Below, piece after piece: positions 20,958-29,768 of a DNA stretch of 64,000 bases. This stretch comes from JAYPUA01 sp038133845 (GTDB taxonomy: Bacteria; SAR324; NAC60-12): contig JAYPUA010000014.1 of NCBI GenBank assembly GCA_038133845.1, positions 1 to 64,000 on the forward strand. The letters are read 5' to 3'. The position numbers and the translations under genes were made by a program. Every line of letters starts with the position of its first letter. Positions within the stretch are counted from its first letter, which is position 1. The notes below the pieces were generated by a model. The model was not told where the DNA came from and made no database searches. It worked only from the letters and a program-made list of their open reading frames with translations.

Positions 20958-21839
20958 ATGACTGAAAACCTGACCCAGTACTGGGCAGAGCATGCTGAGC
21001 TGATCCTGGGAAGCGGATACAAGATCCTGCTCAGCCTGTTCATCCTGACCACAAGCTACCTGGTGAGCAAGGCGTTCCGGCGCCTGATCGACAGAACCTC
21101 CGAGCATCTGGCCTCCAAGCTGGACCCGACGCTGATTCCGGTCCTCATCACAACGGCGACCTACTCGGTCTATATCATTGGGGCGGTCCTGATTCTGGAC
21201 ATCTTTGGGGTCAATACCACCAGCATTATCGCGCTGTTGGGAGCCGCGGGCCTGGCGATCGGTCTGGCGCTCAAGGATACCCTGAGCCACATCGCCGCGG
21301 GCATCATGCTGCTGATTCTGCGGCCCTTTCACACAGGAGACTTCATCCAATTCGACTCAACCATGGGAACCGTCCGGGAGATCAACCTGTTCACGACGGT
21401 GCTGGAGTCTGCAGACGGGCTCTACCTGTTCACTCCAAACAGCATCATCTGGGGCAGCAACATCACCAACTTCACCCGCAACCACAAACGCCGGATGGAC
21501 ATTGTCGTGGGGATCTCCTACTCGGACTCGATCGAGGCCGGCCTGGGGGTGCTGCGCCAGATTGCAGCTGCGGAATCCCGGTTTCTCCCGGAGCCGGCTC
21601 CGCAGGTGATGGTCTTGTCGCTTGGGGACAGCTCGGTCAACCTGCAACTGCGGGGGTGGGCCTCCACGGACGACTACTGGCAGACGTATTGGGACCTGAA
21701 TCAGCGGGTGAAGCTGGAGATTGAACAGGCTGGGCTCACCATCCCCTTCCCCCAGGTGAGTTTGCATGTCGAGTCAACACCAGGCATTGCTGCTAACGGC
21801 CAGGTACTCTCGTCGACGGAAGCCGCTCCAGTGGGCTAG
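20958..21839 (+). CDS. mscS: small-conductance mechanosensitive channel MscS family
   Basis: The protein has three N-terminal membrane segments (about residues 20-37, 65-83 and 88-115) and the pore-lining helix GAAGLAIGLALKDTLSHIAA, the family hallmark. The following beta domain starts FHTGDFIQF. At 293 residues it is similar to E. coli MscS (286). It gates on membrane tension and protects against hypo-osmotic shock. The C-terminus carries a short extra tail (GQVLSSTEAAPVG). It is transcribed away from dnaX and is followed by a phosphatase gene. Confidence 0.95.
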   Translation: MTENLTQYWAEHAELILGSGYKILLSLFILTTSYLVSKAFRRLIDRTSEHLASKLDPTLIPVLITTATYSVYIIGAVLILDIFGVNTTSIIALLGAAGLAIGLALKDTLSHIAAGIMLLILRPFHTGDFIQFDSTMGTVREINLFTTVLESADGLYLFTPNSIIWGSNITNFTRNHKRRMDIVVGISYSDSIEAGLGVLRQIAAAESRFLPEPAPQVMVLSLGDSSVNLQLRGWASTDDYWQTYWDLNQRVKLEIEQAGLTIPFPQVSLHVESTPGIAANGQVLSSTEAAPVG

Positions 21840-21881
21840 CCGCAGTACTCCATTCACCTCATTCACTTCGATTTCGCACCC

Positions 21882-22499
21882 ATGAAAACTCGAGTACTTC
21901 TCATTCGGCACGGCGCAACGATCGTCTCCACTCAAGATCCTTTTGCAGGGTCCTCCAACGTTCCACTTTCAGAAGAAGGTCGTCAACAGGCCTCCAAGCT
22001 GGCAGAGCGACTCAGTCATGGGAGGCTGGATGCGGTCTACTGCAGTCCAATGGACCGGACCATCGAGACGGCAACCATCATTGGCGCGCCACACGACCTG
22101 AAACCAACCTCCATTCCGGGGATTCGAGAAATTGACTATGGAAACTGGGAGGGCTTGGAGAAGTCCGTTGTCGCCTCGAATTTTTCGGGAAACTGGGAGC
22201 AGTGGCAGGAGGACCCCTACGCTGTTGCTCCAGCAGGAGGCGAATCCGGGGTGAGGGTTCTCAGTCGTGCGCTTCCGGCACTGCTGAGTATTGTGGAAGA
22301 GAACCGAGGCAAGACGGTGGCGGTCATTGCTCACAAGGGAACCAACCGTTTGCTGATCAGCAGCCTACTGGGGCTTGACGTCCGCAGGTTCAGGGATCGG
22401 CTCGATCAAAAACCCGCAGCCCTCAACATTCTCGACTTTGATCTCCACTTCAAAGCTTTTCTTTGCCTGTTCAACGACACCTCCCATTACGAGCGTTAG
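21882..22499 (+). CDS. histidine phosphatase (phosphoglycerate mutase-like) family protein
   Basis: The catalytic RHG motif is in LLIRHGATIVS (residues 6-16), the second arginine in YCSPMDRTIETA and the second histidine in VAVIAHKGTNRLL. The length of 205 residues is typical of CobC/GpmB-like phosphatases rather than dPGM (which has a longer form). The substrate is unknown; sugar phosphates or cobalamin precursors are usual choices in the family. It follows mscS by 42 bases and ends against the convergent gatZ gene with a hairpin between. Confidence 0.88.
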   Translation: MKTRVLLIRHGATIVSTQDPFAGSSNVPLSEEGRQQASKLAERLSHGRLDAVYCSPMDRTIETATIIGAPHDLKPTSIPGIREIDYGNWEGLEKSVVASNFSGNWEQWQEDPYAVAPAGGESGVRVLSRALPALLSIVEENRGKTVAVIAHKGTNRLLISSLLGLDVRRFRDRLDQKPAALNILDFDLHFKAFLCLFNDTSHYER

Positions 22500-22508
22500 C
22501 GGCCCCTC

Positions 22509-22535
22509 TGACCTCCATGGTGAGCCCGGAGGTCA
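22509..22535. terminator. bidirectional stem-loop between convergent genes
   Basis: TGACCTCC (22509-22516) pairs with GGAGGTCA (22528-22535), 8 bp with an 11-base loop, ten bases after the phosphatase stop and eight before the gatZ stop on the other strand. There is no T tract. Its position between two converging genes favours a role in ending or stabilising both messages. Confidence 0.45.
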
Positions 22536-22542
22536 ACGTGCC

Positions 22543-23817
22543 TCACGACCTCGTGACGTCCAGATCAGGAAGCAGGCCACACGCCCGGTAGTAACGCTCA
22601 GCGGCTCGCTGCACGTGCCTTTCACAGAGTGCCACGGCATCTGCCGGGACTTCGGCAAACTCGTAGGCTCCGAAGTACTGCGTCACCACTCCCATGTTCA
22701 AGGGAGCTTGAGCCAGATTTTCAAATAGGCGTGAGAGGGCCTCAGGTACTCCCTTGGCTTGCCAGTAGTAGCGAATCCGGTCGCTCAGGCTGAAGTGCTG
22801 AAGCAGCCGGACCTCTTTAGGTGTCCCCGTATAGTAGGCATCCCAATCACCCGGGCTTTGCGCCATCGCGGCATCCACAACCTCCTTGAGGTTCGAGCGT
22901 GTTTCGGGGTAAAGCAGATCTTCAATCGCAGCGAGAGCAAAAACTCCCTCGCGAAATCGAAACGTCAACTCCGGTCCAACCTTGAGGAAGAAGACGTGAT
23001 GGTTGACCAACTCTCCCAGCGAGGAGGTGGGCTGATAGTCAGTCGAGTGTCCTTCGAAGGTCAGTCCGTTGTAGTTTTGAATCGCTGAGGCCAGCCCTTT
23101 TGCCTTGTTGGGCTCAAAGCGGTGAACGGAGGTGTGGTTGAAGTCCACTCCGGGCTGAGTAACCACCGAGACCACACGGCTCCATGCGTCCTCCACCCCC
23201 TCGTCATGAAAGGCCTGCTGATGGGTCTCGATCGTCTGCTCCAAGCGCTCTGGGCTCGTGATCTGCAACCCGGACATCTCGTCGGTTTCCCCTCCAGGAA
23301 CCGGGACCTCGGTGCCAATGACGTAGATCAAGGCAGAGGGATCCGGGGAGGCTTTTTCAGCAACTCGACAGAGCCGGGCTGCCCTGCGGGCAATCTCGGT
23401 GAAACTGGGTCGAGGCTCCTGTCCACAAGCCATGCTCGCGTCAAGGTGGATTTTTCGGAATCCGGCTTTTGCATACTCTCGGACCAACACTTCCGCTTTT
23501 GCCATCGCTTGGTCAACGGGCTCCTTTCTCCACGGGTTTGGCCCCAGGTGGTCTCCCCCCAAGAGCATCTGGCCGTCTGAAATCCCGGCCTGCTCGGAAA
23601 GCTGTGAGAGCCACGTGACAAAATCCTGCGGCTGCATCCCGGTGTACCCTCCATCTTGATTGACCTGGTTGCAGGTTGCCTCGATCAGGATGGGCAAGTG
23701 CCGCTCAACGGCAAATTTGAGCAGCGCACGCAGGACCGTTTCGTTTGCCGTACAAAAGCTTGGCAGGCCAACTTGGCTGCCTGCTCTGTTCTTGAAGATC
23801 AGTTCTTGGATGTCCAT
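22543..23817 (-). CDS. gatZ: GatZ/KbaZ family protein (tagatose-bisphosphate aldolase subunit or tagatose-6-phosphate 4-epimerase)
   Basis: The protein (424 aa) has the GatZ/KbaZ family start with GLPSFCTANETVLRAL, then LIEATCNQVNQDGGYTGM and GGDHLGPNPW. In enterobacteria this protein is the non-catalytic partner of the class II aldolase GatY/KbaY. In Agrobacterium a GatZ homologue has been shown to act alone as a D-tagatose 6-phosphate 4-epimerase. No GatY/KbaY gene is in this window, and a PfkB kinase is directly upstream, so the epimerase role is the more likely one here. That choice is inference. It is the last gene of the polyol operon. Confidence 0.88.
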   Translation of the reverse strand: MDIQELIFKNRAGSQVGLPSFCTANETVLRALLKFAVERHLPILIEATCNQVNQDGGYTGMQPQDFVTWLSQLSEQAGISDGQMLLGGDHLGPNPWRKEPVDQAMAKAEVLVREYAKAGFRKIHLDASMACGQEPRPSFTEIARRAARLCRVAEKASPDPSALIYVIGTEVPVPGGETDEMSGLQITSPERLEQTIETHQQAFHDEGVEDAWSRVVSVVTQPGVDFNHTSVHRFEPNKAKGLASAIQNYNGLTFEGHSTDYQPTSSLGELVNHHVFFLKVGPELTFRFREGVFALAAIEDLLYPETRSNLKEVVDAAMAQSPGDWDAYYTGTPKEVRLLQHFSLSDRIRYYWQAKGVPEALSRLFENLAQAPLNMGVVTQYFGAYEFAEVPADAVALCERHVQRAAERYYRACGLLPDLDVTRS

Positions 23818-23831
23818 GGGGGGCTTTGAGG

Positions 23832-24776
23832 TCAGGGGTTCGTTTGAGCTTGAAGGAAGGCCTCCAGGTCCTGCAGGCTGGTGCTTCCCTCCATCGGGCC
23901 TCTTTGGGTGACCGCCAAGGCCCCCGCAGCGGTGGCGTAGCGCAACGCCTTGTCCGGAGCCTCACCGCGAAGCCATAGGGTTGTAAACGCTCCTCCAAAG
24001 CAGTCTCCGGCACCTGTCGGGTCAACCTCCCTCACCGCAAAACCGGGAGCAAAGTGATTGCCTGTGCGATCATAGTATCGGGCACCGTCTGCTCCCTGTT
24101 TGTGGACAATGACGTCGATGCCTTGACCCAGCAGCTCTGAAACGGCCCCCTCGGCAGTGGTGGACTGTGTCAGCAGAAAGAGTTCCTCTCCGCTTGGCAG
24201 AAACACGTCCGTGACTGCAAGAATTTTGGCCATGGCTTCGCGCATTCCGGGAGAATCAAGGATCTCTTTACGGAGGTTGGGATCAAAAGACACGGTCCCG
24301 CCACGCTCCTTCAGGGAGTGTGCTGCGGTGAGGTTGACCTCAATGAACTCTGGGCTGGAGAGAGAGGACCCCATCACGTGCAGGTGATCCGCGGTGTCCA
24401 GCAGACGCTGCGCGACCTCCAGAGTGGGGACTCGACCGCAGGCGCTGTGCCGAATGTTGAACACAAAATCACGCCCTCCATCTTCTCGGTAGCGGACAAA
24501 CGCTGTCCCTGTGGGGCGTTCCGAGTCGATGGCAATGCCGGAGGTATCAACGCCATCACGCTCCAGCCGGTCAAGGTTGACGCGGCCAAAGTCATCTTTT
24601 CCCACTGAGGAGATGATGGCGCAAGGCTGCCCCATCTTGGCCACTTGATCGATATAAATTGCTGGTGCTCCAGACGGAAAAGGACCCGTTAAGGCAATGG
24701 TCTCCAGAAATCCCTCACCGGGATGATCTGCCATGATCTCAACAAGGATTTCTCCAACAACCACAATTTTCTTCAT
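23832..24776 (-). CDS. PfkB-family sugar kinase (probable tagatose or fructose kinase)
   Basis: A ribokinase-fold kinase of 314 residues. The ATP-site signature DPTGAGDCFGGAF is near residue 250, with the catalytic aspartate in GAGD, and the N-terminal VVVGEILVEIMADHPG leads into the substrate lid. It would phosphorylate the ketohexose made by the dehydrogenases of this operon. It lies 14 bases before gatZ, and the gap to the upstream mannitol-type dehydrogenase holds a REP-like repeat. Substrate choice rests on context only. Confidence 0.88.
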   Translation of the reverse strand: MKKIVVVGEILVEIMADHPGEGFLETIALTGPFPSGAPAIYIDQVAKMGQPCAIISSVGKDDFGRVNLDRLERDGVDTSGIAIDSERPTGTAFVRYREDGGRDFVFNIRHSACGRVPTLEVAQRLLDTADHLHVMGSSLSSPEFIEVNLTAAHSLKERGGTVSFDPNLRKEILDSPGMREAMAKILAVTDVFLPSGEELFLLTQSTTAEGAVSELLGQGIDVIVHKQGADGARYYDRTGNHFAPGFAVREVDPTGAGDCFGGAFTTLWLRGEAPDKALRYATAAGALAVTQRGPMEGSTSLQDLEAFLQAQTNP

Positions 24777-24837
24777 TTCAGAGGGCTCCTGATTCGTATG
24801 ACGTGCTGGTTTGGGGGGACTCGGTTGATTTCTACGG

Positions 24838-24946
24838 GATCTGCTCTTCCGGAGGCATTTGGGTATCGTTCCTCAACCCAGACTACGAGCGGTCTGCTGG
24901 GTATCGTTCCTCAACCCAGCCTACGATCTGCTCTTCCGGAGGCATT
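24838..24946. repeat. REP-like palindromic repeat array between mtlK and the kinase gene
   Basis: A 22-bp unit starting TGGGTATCGTTCCTC and ending AACCCAG occurs twice, at 24860-24881 and 24898-24919. Each can fold as CTGGGT/ACCCAG, and each is followed one base later by CTACGA. Flanking the pair, a 22-bp direct repeat that contains GCTCTTCCGGAGGCATT occurs at 24838-24859 and 24925-24946; the second copy runs into the mtlK stop codon. The unit resembles REP/MITE-type elements with the ends TGGGTT and CCTACG that are scattered in many bacterial genomes. Confidence 0.75.
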
Positions 24947-26420
24947 ACTGCCCAGAGGCGTAGTGATCCAGAGCCTGAAGCACCCCGGCAGAACTCAGGC
25001 GAGCCAGCGCTTTGGCAAAGGTCTTCTGGAAAGCCGGAGCTTGTCCCAAATCTCCAAACACCTCCCTTACCTCCAGGAACGCCTCCGGGCGCTCTGAGGC
25101 TGCGTGGGCAGCAGGAACCAGCCGATCTCCGTTCACATCGTCCACGTCAATTGGTGCCCCGGATTCGCTGGTCCCTTGCAGGTAGCGACACCAGAGAGCG
25201 CTGACCAGCGCGAGCCCGTCCACCGGAAGGCCTTGCCGGATGCGGTCTTGGGTGGAGGGCAGGATGAACTTGGGCTGACGGTTGGATCCATCCTGGGCCA
25301 GGCGCGAGATTGTGTCTGCAATCTCCGGGTTGGAGAAGCGTGACTCGATCTGCCGGAAGTAGTCGGACAGGTCCGTTTTGGGCACTGGAGGAACAATCGG
25401 AATGACCTCCTCTTGCATCATCCGCTGGAGGAATTTCCGGAGGGCGGGGTGCTCCATCGCCTCGTGGGCAAAGTGCAGGTCGAGCAGTGCCCCCGGGTAG
25501 GCAATCGAGGCGTGGCTCCCGTTCAGGATGCGCAGTTTCATCAACTCGAAGGCCGCCACCTGGTTGGTGAAGGTCACTCCAACTTCCTCCAGCTCCGGAC
25601 GCCCGAGTGGAAAGTGATCTTCCAGCACCCACTGACGGAACGGCTCACAGAAGACGGGCCAGCGGTCCGTGATGCCGAACTGCTCTTGCAGCAAGGCCTT
25701 CTCCCGGTCTGTGGTGACGGGGGTGATTCGGTCGACCATCCCGTCCGGAAAGGCCACCTCGTCCTCCACCCAGCGGGCCAACTCCGGATCAACCTGTTGA
25801 GCGAGGCCGACCACCGCATTCCGCGTCGCCTTGCCGTTTCCGGTGAGGTTGTCGCAGGAGAGTACCGTGAACGGAGCGACCCCGGACTCACGACGGAGTC
25901 GTAGCCCTTGTAGCAGGGTGCCGAAGACGCCTTGGGGAGCTTGCGGGTTGCGGGCGTCCGCGACGATCTCCGGATGATCCGGGTCAAACGTCCCGGTTGC
26001 CGAGTTGATGCAGTAGCCGCCTTCGGTGATCGTCAGGGAGACGATTCGGATCCGGGGGTTGGCCAACGCCTGAATCAAGGCTGCGTTGGTGGGCTCTACC
26101 GGAAGAAAATCCAGCATGGACCCGCAGATGCGTGCTCGGCGTGCCCCGGGTTCCAACTCGACAACCGTGGTCAGCCAGTCCTGTGACTGCAAGGCATCGC
26201 GCACCCGGGCATCTCCCGGACGGACCCCAGCCCCAAGAATGCCCCAGTCCAGCGCCTTTCCCTGATTGAAGAGGTCCTCCAGGTACAGAGCCTGGTGGGC
26301 CCGGTGGAAGTTCCCCAAACCAATGTGAATGATCCCTGGAGATTGCTCCTCCCGCCGGTAGCGAGGGGTCTGCACTTGAGAGAGCGTGGCGAGTTGGTTC
26401 CAAGACAGGGACGTGTTCAT
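24945..26420 (-). CDS. mtlK: mannitol dehydrogenase family polyol 2-dehydrogenase
   Basis: A member of the long-chain mannitol/altronate/fructuronate dehydrogenase family, 491 residues. The N-terminal nucleotide motif is IIHIGLGNFHRAHQALY. The catalytic region with K and N/H residues reads FELMKLRILNGSHASIAYPG, the family signature (lysine in MKLRILNG). It oxidises a hexitol to a ketohexose with NAD. The start at 26420 follows the HAD gene stop by one base (TGA A ATG), giving tight coupling; an in-frame ATG 18 codons upstream would overlap the HAD gene. Mannitol, arabitol, altritol or sorbitol are all possible substrates; the symbol follows the Rhodobacter gene order. Confidence 0.9.
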   Translation of the reverse strand: MNTSLSWNQLATLSQVQTPRYRREEQSPGIIHIGLGNFHRAHQALYLEDLFNQGKALDWGILGAGVRPGDARVRDALQSQDWLTTVVELEPGARRARICGSMLDFLPVEPTNAALIQALANPRIRIVSLTITEGGYCINSATGTFDPDHPEIVADARNPQAPQGVFGTLLQGLRLRRESGVAPFTVLSCDNLTGNGKATRNAVVGLAQQVDPELARWVEDEVAFPDGMVDRITPVTTDREKALLQEQFGITDRWPVFCEPFRQWVLEDHFPLGRPELEEVGVTFTNQVAAFELMKLRILNGSHASIAYPGALLDLHFAHEAMEHPALRKFLQRMMQEEVIPIVPPVPKTDLSDYFRQIESRFSNPEIADTISRLAQDGSNRQPKFILPSTQDRIRQGLPVDGLALVSALWCRYLQGTSESGAPIDVDDVNGDRLVPAAHAASERPEAFLEVREVFGDLGQAPAFQKTFAKALARLSSAGVLQALDHYASGQ

Positions 26421-26421
26421 T

Positions 26422-27141
26422 TCAGGTCTCTTGAAGAGCATGTTGAGTGAGCAGTTGCCGAAGCTCCGGAACATCCTGCACCATCCCGGAGATGCCAGAC
26501 TCTGCCAGCCGTTGGAGGTGCTGAGGGGTCATGTGGCTCCCGCCGGCAAATCCATAGACCGTCATGCCTGCGTTCAGGCCGGCTTGCACTCCGGTGGGAG
26601 AGTCCTCCAAAACCAAGGTGTTTCGAGGCAGAACTCGATATTTTTGGGCAATGTGCAGGTGCAGGTCGGGAGCCGGCTTGGGACGAAAGGACTCTGTGCT
26701 GAACACGTGCGGACGGCATACATCCCACAGTCCGGCGGCCGACAGCGTGGCCCGCAGTCTGGAACAGGAGCTGTTGGAGGCTACCGCCCAAGGCTGAGGA
26801 AGCTCGGTCAGCAACTCCCGCATTCCCGGGATGGCGCGAACCTCTGGGATCAGGTCATCTTCAATCTGCTGTTCCATCTGGGTCGCCTGCTCCGGAGCCA
26901 GCGCGACGTCACACTCCTGGGCGAGCTGGGCCAGGATGACCTGGACCGGTTGCCCCAGTCGCTGGTCCACCCAGCGGGAAAAGGCCTGCAGGTCTCGCAG
27001 CGGATGATCAGGAGAGCTGTGATCCGTGAGGAACTTGCGGGCTTGGAGGTGGAGGGCCTGCTCGGCGATGACTTCGCTGTCCAGCAAAACCCCATCACAG
27101 TCGAAGATCACAAATTTTGGCATCTTGGGCAGTTCAGACAA
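26422..27141 (-). CDS. HAD-superfamily phosphatase (subfamily IA)
   Basis: HAD motif I is FDCDGVLLDSE (residues 13-23), motif II has S in VASNSSCSRL, and motifs III/IV are KPAPDLHLHIA and LVLEDSPTGVQAG. The cap is the helical C1 type of beta-phosphoglucomutase and sugar-phosphatase relatives. Length 239 residues. In the polyol operon it could remove phosphate from dead-end sugar phosphates; the true substrate is not known. It starts two bases after the SDR gene ends. Confidence 0.88.
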   Translation of the reverse strand: MSELPKMPKFVIFDCDGVLLDSEVIAEQALHLQARKFLTDHSSPDHPLRDLQAFSRWVDQRLGQPVQVILAQLAQECDVALAPEQATQMEQQIEDDLIPEVRAIPGMRELLTELPQPWAVASNSSCSRLRATLSAAGLWDVCRPHVFSTESFRPKPAPDLHLHIAQKYRVLPRNTLVLEDSPTGVQAGLNAGMTVYGFAGGSHMTPQHLQRLAESGISGMVQDVPELRQLLTQHALQET

Positions 27142-27143
27142 AA

Positions 27144-27914
27144 TCAGCTCATCCAGTTGCCACCATCGACATTGTAGGTCTGTGCAGTGATGTATCGAGC
27201 ATCATCGGACGCCAGAAATACAGCAGGATCTGCGATGTCTCGCGGATCGCCCATGCGACCAAGTGGAACTGACTCCCCGACCAAACGCTTCTTTTCTCCA
27301 AGCGGACGGTTTTCGTATTGGGAAAAGAGAGAGTCAACATGATCCCACATGGGAGTGTCGATGACTCCCGGAGCAATCGCATTGACCCGAATGTTGTGCT
27401 TGGCCAACTCCAGCGCCAAGGATTGGGTCACACTGATGATCGCGGCTTTGGTAGCGCAGTAGAGGACGATATAGGGCTCACCTCGACGTCCGGCCTGTGA
27501 CGAAAAATTGATGATCGCTCCGCCGCCACGCGTGATCATGTGAGGGACTGCCGCCTGGCAGGTGAAGATGGTTCCGGCCACATTGACATCAAACTGATGG
27601 CGATAGCGCTCCTCCGTGATTTCTTCCAGGCGGCACATGTCAAAAATACCGGCATTGTTCACCAGCAAGTCGATGCCTCCGAAGGCTTCGACAGTCGCGC
27701 TGACGGCTTCCTGAATGGAAGTCTGATCGGTGACATCCATACGGGTGCTCCGGGCCTGAGAGCCGAGTTCCTTGGCCAAGGCCTGAGCCGCATCATCCAG
27801 CAAATCCGCAATCATCACCTGGGCACCTTCACGGACGTAGGCTTCTGCAATGCTCCGGCCGATTCCTCTTGCTGCCCCGGTAATCAGGGCAGACTTGCCT
27901 CCTAAACGTTTCAT
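27144..27914 (-). CDS. smoS: SDR-family polyol dehydrogenase (SmoS/sorbitol dehydrogenase-like)
   Basis: Short-chain dehydrogenase of 256 residues. The cofactor loop is TGAARGIGRS (residues 12-21), LVNNAG is present, and the catalytic serine and YCATK (Y-x-x-x-K) follow. The C-terminal part DGGNWMS and the region VIDTPMWDHVDSLF are close in form to Rhodobacter sphaeroides SmoS and galactitol dehydrogenases. The start ATG overlaps the stop of smoK by four bases (27911-27914). The product would be a 2-ketose. Sorbitol, galactitol and altritol cannot be told apart by eye. Confidence 0.9.
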   Translation of the reverse strand: MKRLGGKSALITGAARGIGRSIAEAYVREGAQVMIADLLDDAAQALAKELGSQARSTRMDVTDQTSIQEAVSATVEAFGGIDLLVNNAGIFDMCRLEEITEERYRHQFDVNVAGTIFTCQAAVPHMITRGGGAIINFSSQAGRRGEPYIVLYCATKAAIISVTQSLALELAKHNIRVNAIAPGVIDTPMWDHVDSLFSQYENRPLGEKKRLVGESVPLGRMGDPRDIADPAVFLASDDARYITAQTYNVDGGNWMS

Positions 27915-28915
27915 TGGATTCTATCTCCCTTTGAGTCGAATTTGTGAATCATGTTTGGCCTCGGGGTCATGTAGATGGTGTCCCCTTGAGCGAAACCAAC
28001 CTCACCACTGACGCGGACTGTCACTTGACGCTGTAGGCTGCTGTCTTGAATGTGAAAAAAGGTATCCGAACCCAAATGTTCAGAAAGTCCCACCGTTCCT
28101 TTCCAGCGACCTTCGTTTTCGGAGACGTCAATGTGCTCCGGCCGAATCCCTATCGTATGGGCACCGTGTTCGGAAGCTCGCTCTCCTTCAATAAAATTCA
28201 TTTTGGGAGATCCGATGAATCCGGCAACGAACAAGTTTTTGGGGGCACGATACAGCTCAAGTGGCGATCCCACCTGTTCGATCACTCCGGCGTTGATCAC
28301 TACGATCTTATCGGCCATGGTCATGGCTTCGACTTGGTCGTGCGTAACATAAATCATGGTTGTCGCCAAGCGCTTGTGCAACTCGCTGATTTCTAGGCGC
28401 ATGCCAACACGCAAAGCGGCATCAAGGTTCGACAGCGGCTCATCAAACAGGAACGCCTTTGGCTCGCGAACGATGGCTCGCCCGATGGCAACACGCTGCC
28501 GTTGTCCACCAGACAGCTGACTTGGTTTCCGATCAAGGTAGTCAGTAAGGTTGAGTGCTTTCGCTGCCGATTCGATCCGCTTGTCTTGTTCTGCCTTCTC
28601 CAAGCCAGCCATGCGCAGTGGAAAGGCAATATTCTTGCGAACAGTCATGTGGGGGTAGAGCGCATAGCTCTGGAACACCATTGCCAACCCTCGCTTGGCA
28701 GGAGGAAGGGTTGTGGCATCCTGACCGTCAATGAAGATGGCCCCTTCGGTGACATCCTCCAGCCCGGCAATCAATCGCAACAACGTGGATTTCCCACAGC
28801 CAGAAGGGCCGACAAAGACGACAAACTCACCATCTTCAATTTGCAGATTCAGCGGTGGGATGACCGTCAATTCGTCAAAATTTTTACTGACTTGCTTGAG
28901 AGTTATTTGTCCCAT
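27911..28915 (-). CDS. smoK: ABC transporter ATP-binding protein of the sugar/polyol type
   Basis: Walker A GPSGCGKST is near residue 37, the signature LSGGQRQRVAIGRA is complete, and Walker B is AFLFDEPLSNLD. A C-terminal OB-type regulatory domain follows (residues about 235-334), as in MalK, MsmX and SmoK. It energises the transporter formed with the two permeases just upstream. The start lies nine bases after the smoG stop. Confidence 0.94.
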   Translation of the reverse strand: MGQITLKQVSKNFDELTVIPPLNLQIEDGEFVVFVGPSGCGKSTLLRLIAGLEDVTEGAIFIDGQDATTLPPAKRGLAMVFQSYALYPHMTVRKNIAFPLRMAGLEKAEQDKRIESAAKALNLTDYLDRKPSQLSGGQRQRVAIGRAIVREPKAFLFDEPLSNLDAALRVGMRLEISELHKRLATTMIYVTHDQVEAMTMADKIVVINAGVIEQVGSPLELYRAPKNLFVAGFIGSPKMNFIEGERASEHGAHTIGIRPEHIDVSENEGRWKGTVGLSEHLGSDTFFHIQDSSLQRQVTVRVSGEVGFAQGDTIYMTPRPNMIHKFDSKGDRIQ

Positions 28916-28924
28916 GATTTTTCC

Positions 28925-29758
28925 TTACTTCACCGCACCAAAAGTGAGTCCGCGAACAAGTTGTTTTTGACTAAACCAGCCCATGATCAGGATTGGGGCG
29001 ATTGCCATCACTGAGGCCGCACTGAGTTTTGCGTAGAACAATCCTTCAGGGCTGGAATAGCTGGCGATAAAAGCTGTAAGAGGGGCTGCTTGTGCTGCCG
29101 TCAGGTTTAATGTCCAGAATGCCTCATTCCAGGCCAGAATGATGTTCAATAAAACGGTGGAAGCCATTCCCGGGACCGCCATTGGGGTCAGGACGTAAAG
29201 GACCTCACTGCGCAAGGAAGCCCCGTCCATTCGTGCAGCTTCCAAAATTTCATTTGGAATCTCTCGAAAGTAGGTGTAGAGCATCCAAATGATGATCGGC
29301 AAGTTGATCAGCATCAACACAACAGTGAGTCCCAGGCGGCTATCCAGGAGACCAAGGTCGCGGAAAATCAGGTAAATCGGTACCAACACCCCAACAGGAG
29401 GCAGCATTTTTGTGGACAGCATCCACATTAAAACATTCTTTGTCCTTTTGGCAGGAACGAATGCCATCGACCAAGCTGCAGGGACGGCGACCAACAAACC
29501 AAGAAATGTGGACCCAAGCGAAATGATCACCGAGTTGGAAAAGTGCTTTAGGTAATCAGATCTTGCCTGGACGGTGCTGAAGCTTTCCAGGGTCCAGCCG
29601 GAACTGAACAAGATTTCCAGTGGGGCCCGGATGGCATCTTCCTCTGTTTTGAAAGACAGGATCAGAATCCAAAGGATTGGGAAGAAAAGCAGGGAACCGA
29701 AAAGCCCGGCTATTATGGTGTTGGTGATCTTGACTGAGCTGGTAACTGCGCGTGCCAT
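28925..29758 (-). CDS. smoG: ABC transporter permease, polyol type
   Basis: A 277-residue inner-membrane permease with six predicted helices. The cytoplasmic EAA loop reads EAARMDGASLRSEVLYVL, which docks on the ATPase. The C-terminus IMGWFSQKQLVRGLTFGAVK is typical of MalG-type permeases. It starts ten bases after smoF and is followed by the ATPase. Confidence 0.93.
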   Translation of the reverse strand: MARAVTSSVKITNTIIAGLFGSLLFFPILWILILSFKTEEDAIRAPLEILFSSGWTLESFSTVQARSDYLKHFSNSVIISLGSTFLGLLVAVPAAWSMAFVPAKRTKNVLMWMLSTKMLPPVGVLVPIYLIFRDLGLLDSRLGLTVVLMLINLPIIIWMLYTYFREIPNEILEAARMDGASLRSEVLYVLTPMAVPGMASTVLLNIILAWNEAFWTLNLTAAQAAPLTAFIASYSSPEGLFYAKLSAASVMAIAPILIMGWFSQKQLVRGLTFGAVK

Positions 29759-29768
29759 GAGTTCTCAC

